Shown here: positions 1 to 8,565 of the stretch, piece after piece
How the letters are laid out: every line of letters starts with the position of its first letter
Numbering within the stretch: the stretch's first letter is position 1
Source: an uncultured Pelagibacteraceae bacterium
GTDB lineage: Bacteria > Pseudomonadota > Alphaproteobacteria > Pelagibacterales > Pelagibacteraceae
Assembly: GCA_902518165.1 (NCBI GenBank)
Contig: CABYFB010000003.1
Coordinates: forward strand, 116,144-180,143
DNA: 64,000 bases
Direction: 5' to 3'
Translations under genes and position numbers: made by a program
Notes under the pieces: model-generated
Told to the model about the DNA's origin: nothing
Databases searched by the model: none
Seen by the model: the letters and a program-made list of their open reading frames with translations, nothing else

Positions 1-671
1 TATTCATCTACTAGAATATATTTAAATTTTTTTGAGTAAAGTAATGCTATTTCTTTATAGTTCTTTAAAATTTTTACAGTATGTAGGATGAGATCACTAA
101 AGTCTGCTGAATTTAGATCAATTAGCTTTTGCTGGTAAATCTTATATATACTTAAAAAATTATTTTCTAGAGTTTCTTTTTTTTTAATAATTACATCTTC
201 AGGATATAAACCTTTGTTTTTCCATCTATCAATAACTGCCAATATGTACTTTGGCGAAATTTTTTTTATATCTATGTTTTCTGCTTTACATATATTTTTG
301 ATTAATCTTGATTGGTCATCCTGATCTATAATTGTAAAATTTGATTTCAATCCCACTGCCTGAGCGTGTTTTCTTAAGATTTTAGCGCTGATGGAATGAA
401 ATGTTCCTAACCATGGTAATCCTGTAGCTTCTTTTCTAAGAAGTTTTGATACCCTTATTTGCATTTCTTTAGCAGCTTTATTTGTGAAAGTAACCGCAAG
501 TATCTGACTTGAAAACGCCTTATGACTCTTAATTATGTGTGCAATTCTTGATGTTAATACCTTCGTCTTTCCCGATCCTGCACCAGCAACAATCAATAAG
601 GGACCATTAAGATACATTACTGCTTCCTGTTGCTTTTCGTTTAAATTTATCAAATAATCTCTATTTAACAT
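1..671 (-). CDS. uvrD: UvrD/PcrA-family 3'-5' DNA helicase, N-terminal part
   Basis: Superfamily 1 ATPase helicase of nucleotide excision and mismatch repair. Reading on the minus strand from the ATG at 669-671, the protein opens with MLNRDYLINLNEKQQEAV, a typical UvrD Q-motif region. A Walker A box (AGAGSGKT, about residues 29-36) and motif Ia-like text (AVTFTNKAAKEM) follow. The frame ends in ILVDE at the window edge, matching the start of the Walker B motif. Only about 223 residues of a protein usually near 700 are present, because the gene leaves the window at base 1 rather than being broken. It is divergent from the AsmA-like gene, with a 31-base gap that must hold both promoters. Confidence 0.95.
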   Translation of the reverse strand, partial: MLNRDYLINLNEKQQEAVMYLNGPLLIVAGAGSGKTKVLTSRIAHIIKSHKAFSSQILAVTFTNKAAKEMQIRVSKLLRKEATGLPWLGTFHSISAKILRKHAQAVGLKSNFTIIDQDDQSRLIKNICKAENIDIKKISPKYILAVIDRWKNKGLYPEDVIIKKKETLENNFLSIYKIYQQKLIDLNSADFSDLILHTVKILKNYKEIALLYSKKFKYILVDE

Positions 672-702
672 ATTTATTTATTGTATAAGCCTTGATATTT
701 CG

Positions 703-2067
703 ATGAACAAAGTTAAGCAAAATAAAATTACTTTTTCACTAATTTTATTATCCATTGTTGTAACTTTTTCATCACTAACTGTTTTATCTTTACCAGTTTT
801 ATTCAATTATGAAAGTAAAGTTACACAAATAGAAAAAAATTTTTACAAAAATTTTAAAATACATTTAAATACGTCTGGAAAAGTTTCGTATAAACCATTT
901 CCTAAACCACACTTATTAGTAGAAAATGCCTCAATTAGTTTAGAACCAGACAAAAAAAAAGATGATTTAATAGTTACATCAAATTTAAAAATATATATTT
1001 CTTTGAGAGATTTGTATTTAAGATCATTTAATAATTTTATATCAGCTGAAATTTCTAACTCAAATTTGAATATTAAAATATCTGACTTAAAAGATATTAG
1101 AAATCACTTATATAAAATGGTAAATAAGCAAATAATTTTAAATAATTGTAAACTTTTCATAAGAAATTCAAGTGGTGAAGTGGTCTTAATTTCTCCGCTC
1201 AAAAAAGTTAATTATTTAATTAATAATAAAACTAAAATTAAAACTTTTAAAATTGATGCTAAGATTTTTGGATTAAATTTTGTATCTGAATGGAAGAGAA
1301 GTTACGAAAATTCAAATATAAGTTCACTAAACATTAATTTAGCCAATCCAACAATTGAAATTAAAAATATATTTAAATTCGACAAAAATAATTTTGATGG
1401 TCAGGTAGAAATTGATTATTTACAAGATAAATTAAAATATAACATAGATTTTTATGAGGATTTAATTAATATTTCCTCTCCAAACAAAGAAAATACGAAT
1501 TTTAATATTGAAGGTCTTATAAAACTTAAGCCATTTTACTCAGAAATGGAATTAACAATTAAGGAAAGAAAAATACAAAATATTATTGATAATATTCTAG
1601 TACATCTTTTATTGTATGATGAGAATTATTTAGGAAATATAAATGGTATATTAAAAATAAAATTTAATGAGCTTAGCAATAAACTTATAAAAAGTGGGGA
1701 AATTAATTTTACTATCAAAGAAAAACAAATAAACTTAGAGAGAGCAACATTTAATTTAGAAAAAATTGGATCTATAAATACTGAAATAAGTTTTGCAGAA
1801 CAACAAGGAGATATAATTTTTTTATCAAAAAATCATTTAAAAATTGAAAATCATATTGAATTTGCAAAAACTTTTCAGGTTGGAACAAAAAAAATTAAAA
1901 ACATAGAAAATATATATTTTGACATAGAAAAAAATATTGGAAAAAATGATTTCACAATTTCAAATGTAAAATTAAATAATTTAGAAAATGATGAAAAAAC
2001 AAAAGAAATTTTTATGGTAGAAAATATTCAAAATTTAAGGTTAATTATAAGAAAATTGATTGATTAG
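703..2067 (+). CDS. AsmA-like membrane-anchored protein
   Basis: A 454-residue protein with an N-terminal transmembrane anchor (about residues 10-34), then a long lysine/asparagine-rich beta-type region. The first 80 residues carry the AsmA N-terminal pattern: after the helix an IEKNF segment, a G-K-V-S-Y motif, FPKPHL and then ENASISL, as in AsmA-family proteins (consensus around G-x-V, F-P-x-P-x-L). AsmA-like proteins act at the inner membrane and periplasm in outer-membrane lipid homeostasis. The rest is too diverged to assign. Its last bases overlap the stop of convergent fumC by 4 bases. The family is recognised; the exact role is inference. Confidence 0.7.
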   Translation: MNKVKQNKITFSLILLSIVVTFSSLTVLSLPVLFNYESKVTQIEKNFYKNFKIHLNTSGKVSYKPFPKPHLLVENASISLEPDKKKDDLIVTSNLKIYISLRDLYLRSFNNFISAEISNSNLNIKISDLKDIRNHLYKMVNKQIILNNCKLFIRNSSGEVVLISPLKKVNYLINNKTKIKTFKIDAKIFGLNFVSEWKRSYENSNISSLNINLANPTIEIKNIFKFDKNNFDGQVEIDYLQDKLKYNIDFYEDLINISSPNKENTNFNIEGLIKLKPFYSEMELTIKERKIQNIIDNILVHLLLYDENYLGNINGILKIKFNELSNKLIKSGEINFTIKEKQINLERATFNLEKIGSINTEISFAEQQGDIIFLSKNHLKIENHIEFAKTFQVGTKKIKNIENIYFDIEKNIGKNDFTISNVKLNNLENDEKTKEIFMVENIQNLRLIIRKLID

Positions 2068-3452
2068 TTTGGATTAATCATTTTACTTGGATTAACAATC
2101 AAATCATATTCTTTCTCGGTAACTAAACCTGACTTAATTGCTTCATTTTTTAATTTTGTATTATTTTTTAATGCTTTTTTTGCAATTTTTGCAGCGTTAT
2201 CATATCCAATTTTAGGAGCCAACGCGGTTACAAGCATTAATGAATTATCTAAATGTTCTTTAATTTTTTTTTTGTTGGCGCTAATATCTTTTACACAATA
2301 TAAGCTAAAGTTTTTTACACTATCTGCCATTATATCTATTGATTGCAAAACATTGTAAGCAATTAATGGTTTAAATACGTTCAATTCAAAATGTCCATGA
2401 CTACCCGCAACAGTTATTCCTGTATGATTTCCAATTACTTTGGCACAAACCATTGTTACTGCTTCACATTGTGTAGGATTAACTTTACCAGGCATGATTG
2501 AGGAACCTGGTTCATTTTCTGGAAGTAGAAGTTCCCCATAACCAGCTCTTGGTCCAGAACCAAGAAATCTTATGTCATTAGAAATCTTCATTAATGCAAC
2601 CGCACAAGAATTTAGCGATCCAGAAAAATTTACTATTGCATCATGTGCCGCTAATTCTGAGAATTTATTTGGAGCAGGTTTAAAGTTTATTTTGCAATAC
2701 TTTTTGATCTCATTTACAATTTTTTTATCAAAATTCTTTTTTGTATTTATTCCTGTTCCAACAGCTGTTCCTCCTTGCGCTAAATAGTATATATCATTTA
2801 AACAATATTTTATTCTGTCTATGCTTTTTTTTATTTGTTCTTTGTATCCAGAAAACTCTTGTCCAAGAGATAATGGGGTAGCATCTTGAAGATGTGTCCT
2901 TCCAATTTTTACAATTTTATTAAATTCATGACTTTTTTTTTGTAGTAAACGTTCAAGTAATTTTAAACTTGGTAAAAGTTTATTTAATGTTTCAATTGCT
3001 ATTGAAATATGCATTGCAGTTGGAAAAACATCATTTGTCGATTGAGATTTATTAACATGGTCATTAGGATGAACTGGTTTTTTTGTTCCTTTTTTTCCCT
3101 TTAAAATTTCAATAGCCCTATTTGCTATAACCTCATTCACATTCATATTAGTTTGAGTCCCTGAACCGGTTTGCCACACTTTTAAAGGAAAATTTTCATC
3201 CATTTTACCATTAATTACATCGTTTGAAGCTTTTATTATTGATTTTGCAACCCTAGGAGAAATCAATTTATCTCTGTGATGAACTATTGCAGCACTTCTT
3301 TTAATAATTGCTATAGATCTTATAATAGAATTCGGAACAAATATTTTTCCTATATTAAAGAATTTTTTAGATCTTTGAGTAGATGCGCCCCAATATTTAT
3401 CTTTTGGCACATTTATACCACCGATGCTGTCATATTCTTTTCTTGTCTTCAT
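2064..3452 (-). CDS. fumC: Fumarate hydratase class II
   Basis: Catalyses fumarate + water to L-malate in the TCA cycle as a cytosolic homotetramer without an iron-sulfur cluster. The 462 residues match the usual length of about 460. The superfamily signature GSSIMPGKVNP is present near residue 318, together with the class II motifs TGSGTQTNMN (about 96-105) and GRTHLQDATP. It starts at an ATG at 3450-3452. It converges on the AsmA-like gene and diverges from the MazG-like gene. Nothing is missing from the active site that I can see. Confidence 0.97.
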   Translation of the reverse strand: MKTRKEYDSIGGINVPKDKYWGASTQRSKKFFNIGKIFVPNSIIRSIAIIKRSAAIVHHRDKLISPRVAKSIIKASNDVINGKMDENFPLKVWQTGSGTQTNMNVNEVIANRAIEILKGKKGTKKPVHPNDHVNKSQSTNDVFPTAMHISIAIETLNKLLPSLKLLERLLQKKSHEFNKIVKIGRTHLQDATPLSLGQEFSGYKEQIKKSIDRIKYCLNDIYYLAQGGTAVGTGINTKKNFDKKIVNEIKKYCKINFKPAPNKFSELAAHDAIVNFSGSLNSCAVALMKISNDIRFLGSGPRAGYGELLLPENEPGSSIMPGKVNPTQCEAVTMVCAKVIGNHTGITVAGSHGHFELNVFKPLIAYNVLQSIDIMADSVKNFSLYCVKDISANKKKIKEHLDNSLMLVTALAPKIGYDNAAKIAKKALKNNTKLKNEAIKSGLVTEKEYDLIVNPSKMINPN

Positions 3453-3513
3453 TTATTTGAATAAATAACTAATTAATTTATATACTAGTTTTTATTAATC
3501 TTACAGGAGTAAA

Positions 3514-3885
3514 ATGACAAATTTTCAAAAAGTAAAAAATTTTATGGAGACTTTTGGGCAAGAGGTAAAATCATCAGCATCATTCAGTTCTCCTAAAATA
3601 AATAATCTAAGATATAATCTAATTAAAGAGGAACTAGATGAATTTAAACAAGCATTAGATAACAATGATCTCTTAGAGGTTGCAGATGCTTTAACTGATA
3701 TATTATATGTTACTTACGGTGCTGGGCATGCATTTGGTATTAATTTAGATGCTTGTTTTGAAGAGGTCCAAAATTCTAATATGAGTAAATTGGGAAATGA
3801 TGGAAAACCTATTTACAATGATCAGGGCAAAGTTATGAAAGGTCCAAACTATTTTAAACCAGATTTATCTAAATTTATTAAGTAA
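3514..3885 (+). CDS. MazG-like / PRA-PH-type nucleotide pyrophosphohydrolase
   Basis: A 123-residue all-alpha NTP pyrophosphohydrolase-like protein. The metal-binding helix pattern is visible as EELDEFKQAL (about 38-47), followed by EVADALTDILYVTYG (about 55-69), i.e. the E-x-x-E ... E-x-x-D arrangement of the MazG/dUTPase-2/HisE superfamily. The family hydrolyses nucleoside triphosphates or phosphoribosyl-ATP to monophosphates. Not being in a his operon argues for a housecleaning role rather than histidine synthesis. A good Shine-Dalgarno (cAGGAGtaaa) precedes the ATG. Its stop overlaps convergent ygfZ by 8 bases. The substrate cannot be told from sequence. Confidence 0.85.
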   Translation: MTNFQKVKNFMETFGQEVKSSASFSSPKINNLRYNLIKEELDEFKQALDNNDLLEVADALTDILYVTYGAGHAFGINLDACFEEVQNSNMSKLGNDGKPIYNDQGKVMKGPNYFKPDLSKFIK

Positions 3886-4768
3886 TTTGTAGCCAATCAG
3901 GTTTCTTGATTTTAACTTTAGCAGAACCACAATTAAAAGTTTTGTCGAAATCAAAATTTTCATTCTTAACTTTGATAAGAGCATAAGGATAATCATCATT
4001 TATTAGTACTTTTCCTATTTCATCTTTCTCGACTGATATAATGTCATTTTCTAAATTTCCTTCTATTACTTCAATTGGTAGAAGACGTTTGTTTAATTTA
4101 TCTTTTAACTTAATTCTTGCAGTATTTTCTTGTCCTACGTAACAACCTTTTTTAAAATCTATTGCATTTAATTCATCAAAGTTACACTCAATACCAAAAA
4201 GTTTATTTTGAAGTTTTTCAGTATTAGTTTGTGGAATTCCAATTTCATGACTTAATTTGTAATATTCATTTTTATCTGCACTTTGAAGCCCAAGTTTTTT
4301 TAATGATAAATATAATTTTTCTAAATTAATTACTATTCTTGCTCCAAGCTCTATATTTCTAGGATCTAAAAAAATACTATCCTCCCTAAATTTGATCGTG
4401 CAACCAGCATTAGAATTAGAATTTTCCATATCTAAAAATCTTTCTTTACTTATAACTGCAATAACAAATTCATTGCTTAAATTTAAAATTTCTACTTTTG
4501 ATCTAAGTTTATATAAATTTAATTGATTAAATAAATTATCTATATTTTTTTTCTCACAGTCTAAAAAATATCCCGACTTATGTTTTAATATATTGAAGTC
4601 ATACAAATATTTTCCCTGTGGAGTAAGTAAAGCAGAATAACATGAATTTTTTTCATCTACATTATTGATATTGTTTGTAACTATATTTTGTAGAAACTCT
4701 TTACAGTCTTCACCTGAGACATATAAAAGTCCTCTGTCCTCTAAAATATAAACATTATTTTTTTTCAT
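3878..4768 (-). CDS. ygfZ: YgfZ/GcvT-like folate-binding protein (Fe-S cluster maturation)
   Basis: A tetrahydrofolate-dependent protein that helps repair or assemble some 4Fe-4S enzymes. The diagnostic K-G-C-Y-x-G-Q-E motif is present at residues 207-214 (KGCYVGQE), with the conserved Cys at 209. At 296 residues it is shorter than a true aminomethyltransferase, and it lacks the GcvT-type start, which separates it from gcvT at 40.6 kb. It starts at an ATG at 4766-4768 and diverges from the dihydroorotase gene. In other alphaproteobacteria ygfZ also commonly sits beside the dihydroorotase gene (recollection, not checked). Confidence 0.93.
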   Translation of the reverse strand: MKKNNVYILEDRGLLYVSGEDCKEFLQNIVTNNINNVDEKNSCYSALLTPQGKYLYDFNILKHKSGYFLDCEKKNIDNLFNQLNLYKLRSKVEILNLSNEFVIAVISKERFLDMENSNSNAGCTIKFREDSIFLDPRNIELGARIVINLEKLYLSLKKLGLQSADKNEYYKLSHEIGIPQTNTEKLQNKLFGIECNFDELNAIDFKKGCYVGQENTARIKLKDKLNKRLLPIEVIEGNLENDIISVEKDEIGKVLINDDYPYALIKVKNENFDFDKTFNCGSAKVKIKKPDWLQIT

Positions 4769-4811
4769 TATTGATAGATACTTAGGAATAATATAATAAC
4801 GATTTTTTAAA

Positions 4812-6122
4812 ATGTTAGATCTTATTATAAAAAATGGAGAGTGTTATATCGACGGAAAAATTACTAAGACTAATATTGGAACTCAGAATGGAAAAATCAC
4901 AACAATTGGTGATTTAAATAACGAAAAAAGCAAAGAAACTGTTGATGCAAGTAATTTACTAGTTTTACCCGGTTGCATGGATACCCAAGTTCATTTCCGT
5001 GAGCCTGGATCAACTAATGCAGAGGACTTACACACTGGAAGTAAAGCAGCTATCGCTGGTGGTATAACAAGTGTTTTTGAGATGCCAAATACAAATCCAC
5101 CAACAGCAAATATGAAAGAATTTAATAATAAGCTAAATCTTGCGAAAAATAGGATGTATTCAAATTATGCTTTTTATTTTGGAGCAACTCCAGATAATTC
5201 CTCCGATTTGGCAAAACTTAAAGGTTTAGATGGATGTTGTGGAGTAAAACTTTTTGCAGGTTCCTCAACTGGAAATCTTTTAGTTGATAAAGAAGAAGAT
5301 ATCGAAAAAGTCTTTCAAAATACTTCAAAAATAGTTGCGGTACATTCTGAAGATGAAGAAATAATTAATTTGAGAAAAAAATTAATTGAAAAAGGCAATG
5401 TTCATACTCATCCTGTATGGAGGAATGAAGAATGTGCAATGTCATCTACAAGAAGGATTGTTAGGATTGCAAAAAGACTTAATAAAAAAGCACATATATT
5501 GCATGTTACAACAAAAGAAGAAGTAGATTTCCTCTCTCAAAACAAAGGAAACATAACTTTTGAAATTACTCCACAACATCTAACAATATATGCGCCAGAT
5601 TGTTACGACAAACTTGGAACCTTTGCGCAGATGAACCCTCCTTTAAGAGATAAGTCTCATTATGATAGATTGTGGTACGCTATTAGAAATAATTATAATG
5701 ATACTATCGGTTCAGATCATGCACCTCATTTAAAAGAAAACAAATTAAATGAATATCCTCAATCACCATCTGGTATGCCTGGTGTACAAACATTGTTACC
5801 CGTTATGCTAAATCATGTGAATGAAAATAAACTTACATTGAATCAACTAATTAAGCTTCTTTGTGAGAACCCAGTTTCTGTGTTTGGTATTAAAAATAAA
5901 GGATTTATCAAAAAAGACTATGATGCTGACTTTACAATAATAGATATGAAACGAACAATTGAAATTAAAAACGAAAATATTCATAGCAAGTGTGGATGGA
6001 GCCCATTTGATGGCTATAAATTTAAAGGTTCACCAGTTTATACAATTATTAATGGGGATATTAAAATGAAAGAAGATGAAATTCTAGGAGACCCATCTGG
6101 TAAACCAATTCTTTTTGATTGA
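4812..6122 (+). CDS. pyrC: Dihydroorotase-family amidohydrolase
   Basis: Class I dihydroorotase-like enzyme of 436 residues, expected to interconvert carbamoyl-aspartate and dihydroorotate in pyrimidine synthesis. Visible motifs are PGCMDTQVHFREPG (about 53-66), GVKLFAGSS carrying the carboxylated-lysine position, VHSED, HILHVTT and the metal Asp region GSDHAPH. The usual D-x-H-x-H metal motif reads D-T-Q-V-H here, so the first histidine is glutamine (residue 59). I recall the same change in other alphaproteobacterial family members, so it is probably a subfamily trait and not damage. Whether this protein is the active dihydroorotase or a non-catalytic paralogue cannot be settled from this window. 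Confidence 0.88.
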   Translation: MLDLIIKNGECYIDGKITKTNIGTQNGKITTIGDLNNEKSKETVDASNLLVLPGCMDTQVHFREPGSTNAEDLHTGSKAAIAGGITSVFEMPNTNPPTANMKEFNNKLNLAKNRMYSNYAFYFGATPDNSSDLAKLKGLDGCCGVKLFAGSSTGNLLVDKEEDIEKVFQNTSKIVAVHSEDEEIINLRKKLIEKGNVHTHPVWRNEECAMSSTRRIVRIAKRLNKKAHILHVTTKEEVDFLSQNKGNITFEITPQHLTIYAPDCYDKLGTFAQMNPPLRDKSHYDRLWYAIRNNYNDTIGSDHAPHLKENKLNEYPQSPSGMPGVQTLLPVMLNHVNENKLTLNQLIKLLCENPVSVFGIKNKGFIKKDYDADFTIIDMKRTIEIKNENIHSKCGWSPFDGYKFKGSPVYTIINGDIKMKEDEILGDPSGKPILFD

Positions 6123-6123
6123 T

Positions 6124-6456
6124 TTATATAGTTTTACTTGAATACATATTTACAAGTGTTACACCAACTACAATAAGAAACATCCCCAATATAGCTTGCC
6201 AACTTAAAGATTGTTTAAAAAAAATATATCCCAATATTGCGATAGTAAAAATACCAAGTCCACTCCAAGTTCCATAAACAATCGCAATAGGTAGTTTATC
6301 AACAACAAACGTAAGTAAATAAAAAGCAGATAAATAAAATCCAGCCAAAAATACTGTTGGTGTTACTTTTGTAAAGTTTTGAGTAACAGGAAGAAGCATT
6401 GTTCCACAAACTTCACAAATGATTGCTCCTACTAAAAAAAGATATGTTTTAAACAT
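6124..6456 (-). CDS. Small multidrug resistance (SMR/EmrE-type) transporter
   Basis: 110 residues with four hydrophobic helices, the normal size for an SMR protein. The key membrane glutamate is in helix 1 (AIICEVCGTMLLP, Glu near residue 15), and a conserved helix 3 reads AIVYGTWSGLGIF. SMR proteins are dual-topology dimers that exchange cations, guanidinium compounds or polyamines for protons. The gene directly follows prpE on the same strand: the start A at 6456 abuts the prpE stop, so they are translationally coupled. The substrate is unknown. Confidence 0.92.
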   Translation of the reverse strand: MFKTYLFLVGAIICEVCGTMLLPVTQNFTKVTPTVFLAGFYLSAFYLLTFVVDKLPIAIVYGTWSGLGIFTIAILGYIFFKQSLSWQAILGMFLIVVGVTLVNMYSSKTI

Positions 6457-8351
6457 TATTTTAAAATATTGCTATTTATTAAGTCTTCTTTTATCTCATC
6501 AAGGATTGCAGGATCATCAATTGTTGCAGGCATTTTATACTCTTCCTTGTCAGCAATTTTTCTAATTGTTCCTCTTAAAACTTTTCCAGATCTAGTTTTT
6601 GGTAATCTTTTAACAACAATTGCTATTTTAAAAGCTGCAACAGGTCCAACTTTATCTCTAACCATTTGTACACACTCTTTTGAAATAGTTTCATTATCCT
6701 TAGAAACCCCTGCTTTTAGAGCAATTAAACCAATTGGTAATTGTCCTTTCAGTTGATCTTTTATTCCTATCACTGCACATTCAGCAACAGATTGATGTTC
6801 TGATAAAACTTCTTCTATTGCACCAGTTGAAAGTCTATGACCTGCAACATTTATTATGTCATCTGTTCTAGACATAATCCAAATATATCCATCATCATCA
6901 ATATGACCAGCATCGTAAGTTTGATAATAACCATTATAATTTGACATATAATTTTCTTTATATCTTTCGTCAGCATTCCACAAAGTTGGAAATGTTCCTG
7001 GGGGAAGTGGAAGTTTAACTACTATATCTCCCATCTCATTTGGTTTTGCTATTGATTGATCAGGTTTAATTATTTTTACATCATAACCTGGAACTGCTTT
7101 ACAAGCAGACCCATACTTGGTTTCTTGCATTTCAATTCCAGTACAGTTTGAACTTATCGCCCAACTCGTTTCAGTTTGCCACCAATGATCAATTACAGGA
7201 ACCTTAAGCAAATTTTCTGCCCATTTAATTGTATCTGGATCTGCTCTTTCACCTGCTAAAAATAATGATTCAAATGAACTTAAATCATATTTAGAAAAAA
7301 ATTTACCCTCTGGATCTTCTTTCTTTATTGCTCTGAATGCGGTTGGAGCTGTGAATAAAGATTTAATTTTATATTCTGATATAATTCTCCAAAATACTCC
7401 AGCATCAGGAGTGCCAACAGGTTTACCTTCAAATAAAAGAGTTGCACAACCTTTGAATAATGGAGCATAAATAATGTAAGAGTGTCCTACTATCCATCCA
7501 ATATCACTTGCTGACCACCAAACATCGTCTTTATCGATATTATAAATATTTTTCATCGTCCATTTAAGAGCAACTATGTGACCTCCAATATCTCTAACTA
7601 TTCCTTTCGGAATACCTGTGGTCCCTGAAGTATAAAGAATGTAAGCATAATCATTAGCGCCCATCTCAACACAATCTTTGTCAGTTGCTCCAGACAGCGC
7701 TTCATCCCAACTTATTTCCAATGGTTTGTTTAATTTTACTTCGTGATCTTTTCTTTGAAATAATATTACTTTTTCAATTTGGTGTTTTGCTAATTTTAAA
7801 GCCCCATCTACAAGCGGTCTATATTCTACTGTTCTCCCAGGTTCAAATCCACAAGATGCAGTGATTAATATTTTAGCTTTACTATCATCAATTCTGCTAG
7901 CTAATTCATTTGAAGCAAAACCACCGAATACAACAGAGTGAATTGCTCCAATTCTCCCACATGCAAGCATTGCAACCACTGCCTCTGGTATCATCGGCAT
8001 ATAAATTATTACTCGATCTCCCTTTTTAACTCCCTGTTTATCTAGAGCCCCTGCAAATTTAGAGACTTTTTCTTTTAATTCTTTGAAAGTAAACTTTGCT
8101 TTATTACCTGTTATGGGACTGTCATAGATTAAAGCAGTTTTATCACCTCTTCCTTGATCAATGTGAAGGTCTAAGGCGTTGTAGCATGTATTTGTTACAC
8201 CATCCTCAAACCATTTATAGAAAGGAGGGTTGTCTTTTTTTAAAATCTTAGTTGGTTTTTTGAACCAAAACACATCTTCAGAAACTTTCTGCCAAAATTC
8301 CTCAGGATTTTTTAGAGATTCGCTGTAAATTTCTTTGTAATTTCTATTCAT
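6456..8351 (-). CDS. prpE: Propionyl-CoA synthetase (acyl-CoA synthetase)
   Basis: AMP-forming ligase activating propionate (or another short carboxylate) with ATP and CoA. It has 631 residues, the PrpE size. The adenylate-forming core motif YTSGTTGIPKG is at about 240-250, the PrpE-like stretch GRTVEYRPLVDGAL at about 172-185, and WWQTETSW further on. The C-terminal catalytic lysine lies in PKTRSGKVLRG, which is also the usual acetylation site of this family. EYRPLVDGAL favours PrpE over acetyl-CoA synthetase, but substrate choice is inferred. The SMR gene follows in the same transcript. Its ATG is about 215 bases from the proteorhodopsin start, divergently oriented. Confidence 0.9.
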   Translation of the reverse strand: MNRNYKEIYSESLKNPEEFWQKVSEDVFWFKKPTKILKKDNPPFYKWFEDGVTNTCYNALDLHIDQGRGDKTALIYDSPITGNKAKFTFKELKEKVSKFAGALDKQGVKKGDRVIIYMPMIPEAVVAMLACGRIGAIHSVVFGGFASNELASRIDDSKAKILITASCGFEPGRTVEYRPLVDGALKLAKHQIEKVILFQRKDHEVKLNKPLEISWDEALSGATDKDCVEMGANDYAYILYTSGTTGIPKGIVRDIGGHIVALKWTMKNIYNIDKDDVWWSASDIGWIVGHSYIIYAPLFKGCATLLFEGKPVGTPDAGVFWRIISEYKIKSLFTAPTAFRAIKKEDPEGKFFSKYDLSSFESLFLAGERADPDTIKWAENLLKVPVIDHWWQTETSWAISSNCTGIEMQETKYGSACKAVPGYDVKIIKPDQSIAKPNEMGDIVVKLPLPPGTFPTLWNADERYKENYMSNYNGYYQTYDAGHIDDDGYIWIMSRTDDIINVAGHRLSTGAIEEVLSEHQSVAECAVIGIKDQLKGQLPIGLIALKAGVSKDNETISKECVQMVRDKVGPVAAFKIAIVVKRLPKTRSGKVLRGTIRKIADKEEYKMPATIDDPAILDEIKEDLINSNILK

Positions 8352-8455
8352 TTTGATTTGCTATTTGGTGTCATTTTTCTATTGAATTTATGCAACAGGT
8401 TGTATTTAATTTTAAAAAGTCAGTAAAATCAACACTTATAACGCGGCAAAAAGTC

Positions 8456-8484
8456 TTCAACAAACTAATTTAATTTGATATTAA
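8456..8484 (+). promoter_or_regulatory. Candidate sigma-70 promoter of proteorhodopsin
   Basis: TTCAAC (8456-8461) and TATTAA (8479-8484) are separated by 17 bases, about 82 bases before the proteorhodopsin ATG. A second possible pair (TTGTAT with TAAAAT) lies some 55 bases further upstream. The leader after this promoter contains a small AAACC/GGTTT hairpin (8501-8515), an 18-bp palindrome and the ribosome-site hairpin listed next. In so A+T-rich a region, promoter-like pairs arise by chance, so this is only a candidate. Confidence 0.35.
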
Positions 8485-8520
8485 GCCCCTAACTTTGGAG
8501 AAACCTTTGTGGTTTGTCCG

Positions 8521-8538
8521 TAGTTTAAATTTAAACTA
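8521..8538. promoter_or_regulatory. 18-bp perfect palindrome in the proteorhodopsin leader
   Basis: TAGTTTAAATTTAAACTA reads identically on both strands. It lies 27 bases before the proteorhodopsin start codon. It could be a binding site for a dimeric regulator, or, in RNA, part of a leader structure. A run of eight A residues begins at its last base. As RNA it would have almost no loop, which favours a DNA-level role. Function is inference. Confidence 0.45.
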
Positions 8539-8539
8539 A

Positions 8540-8565
8540 AAAAAACTAACGAGAGGGAGTTTTTT
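8540..8565 (+). promoter_or_regulatory. Ribosome-binding-site hairpin of proteorhodopsin
   Basis: AAAAAACT (8540-8547) is perfectly complementary to AGTTTTTT (8558-8565), which ends on the base before the ATG. The ten-base loop is AACGAGAGGG, so the Shine-Dalgarno GAGAGGG sits in the loop of an 8-bp A/U-rich stem. The stem is weak and could melt with temperature or ribosome binding. The complementarity is seen directly; any regulatory effect is inferred. Confidence 0.45.
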
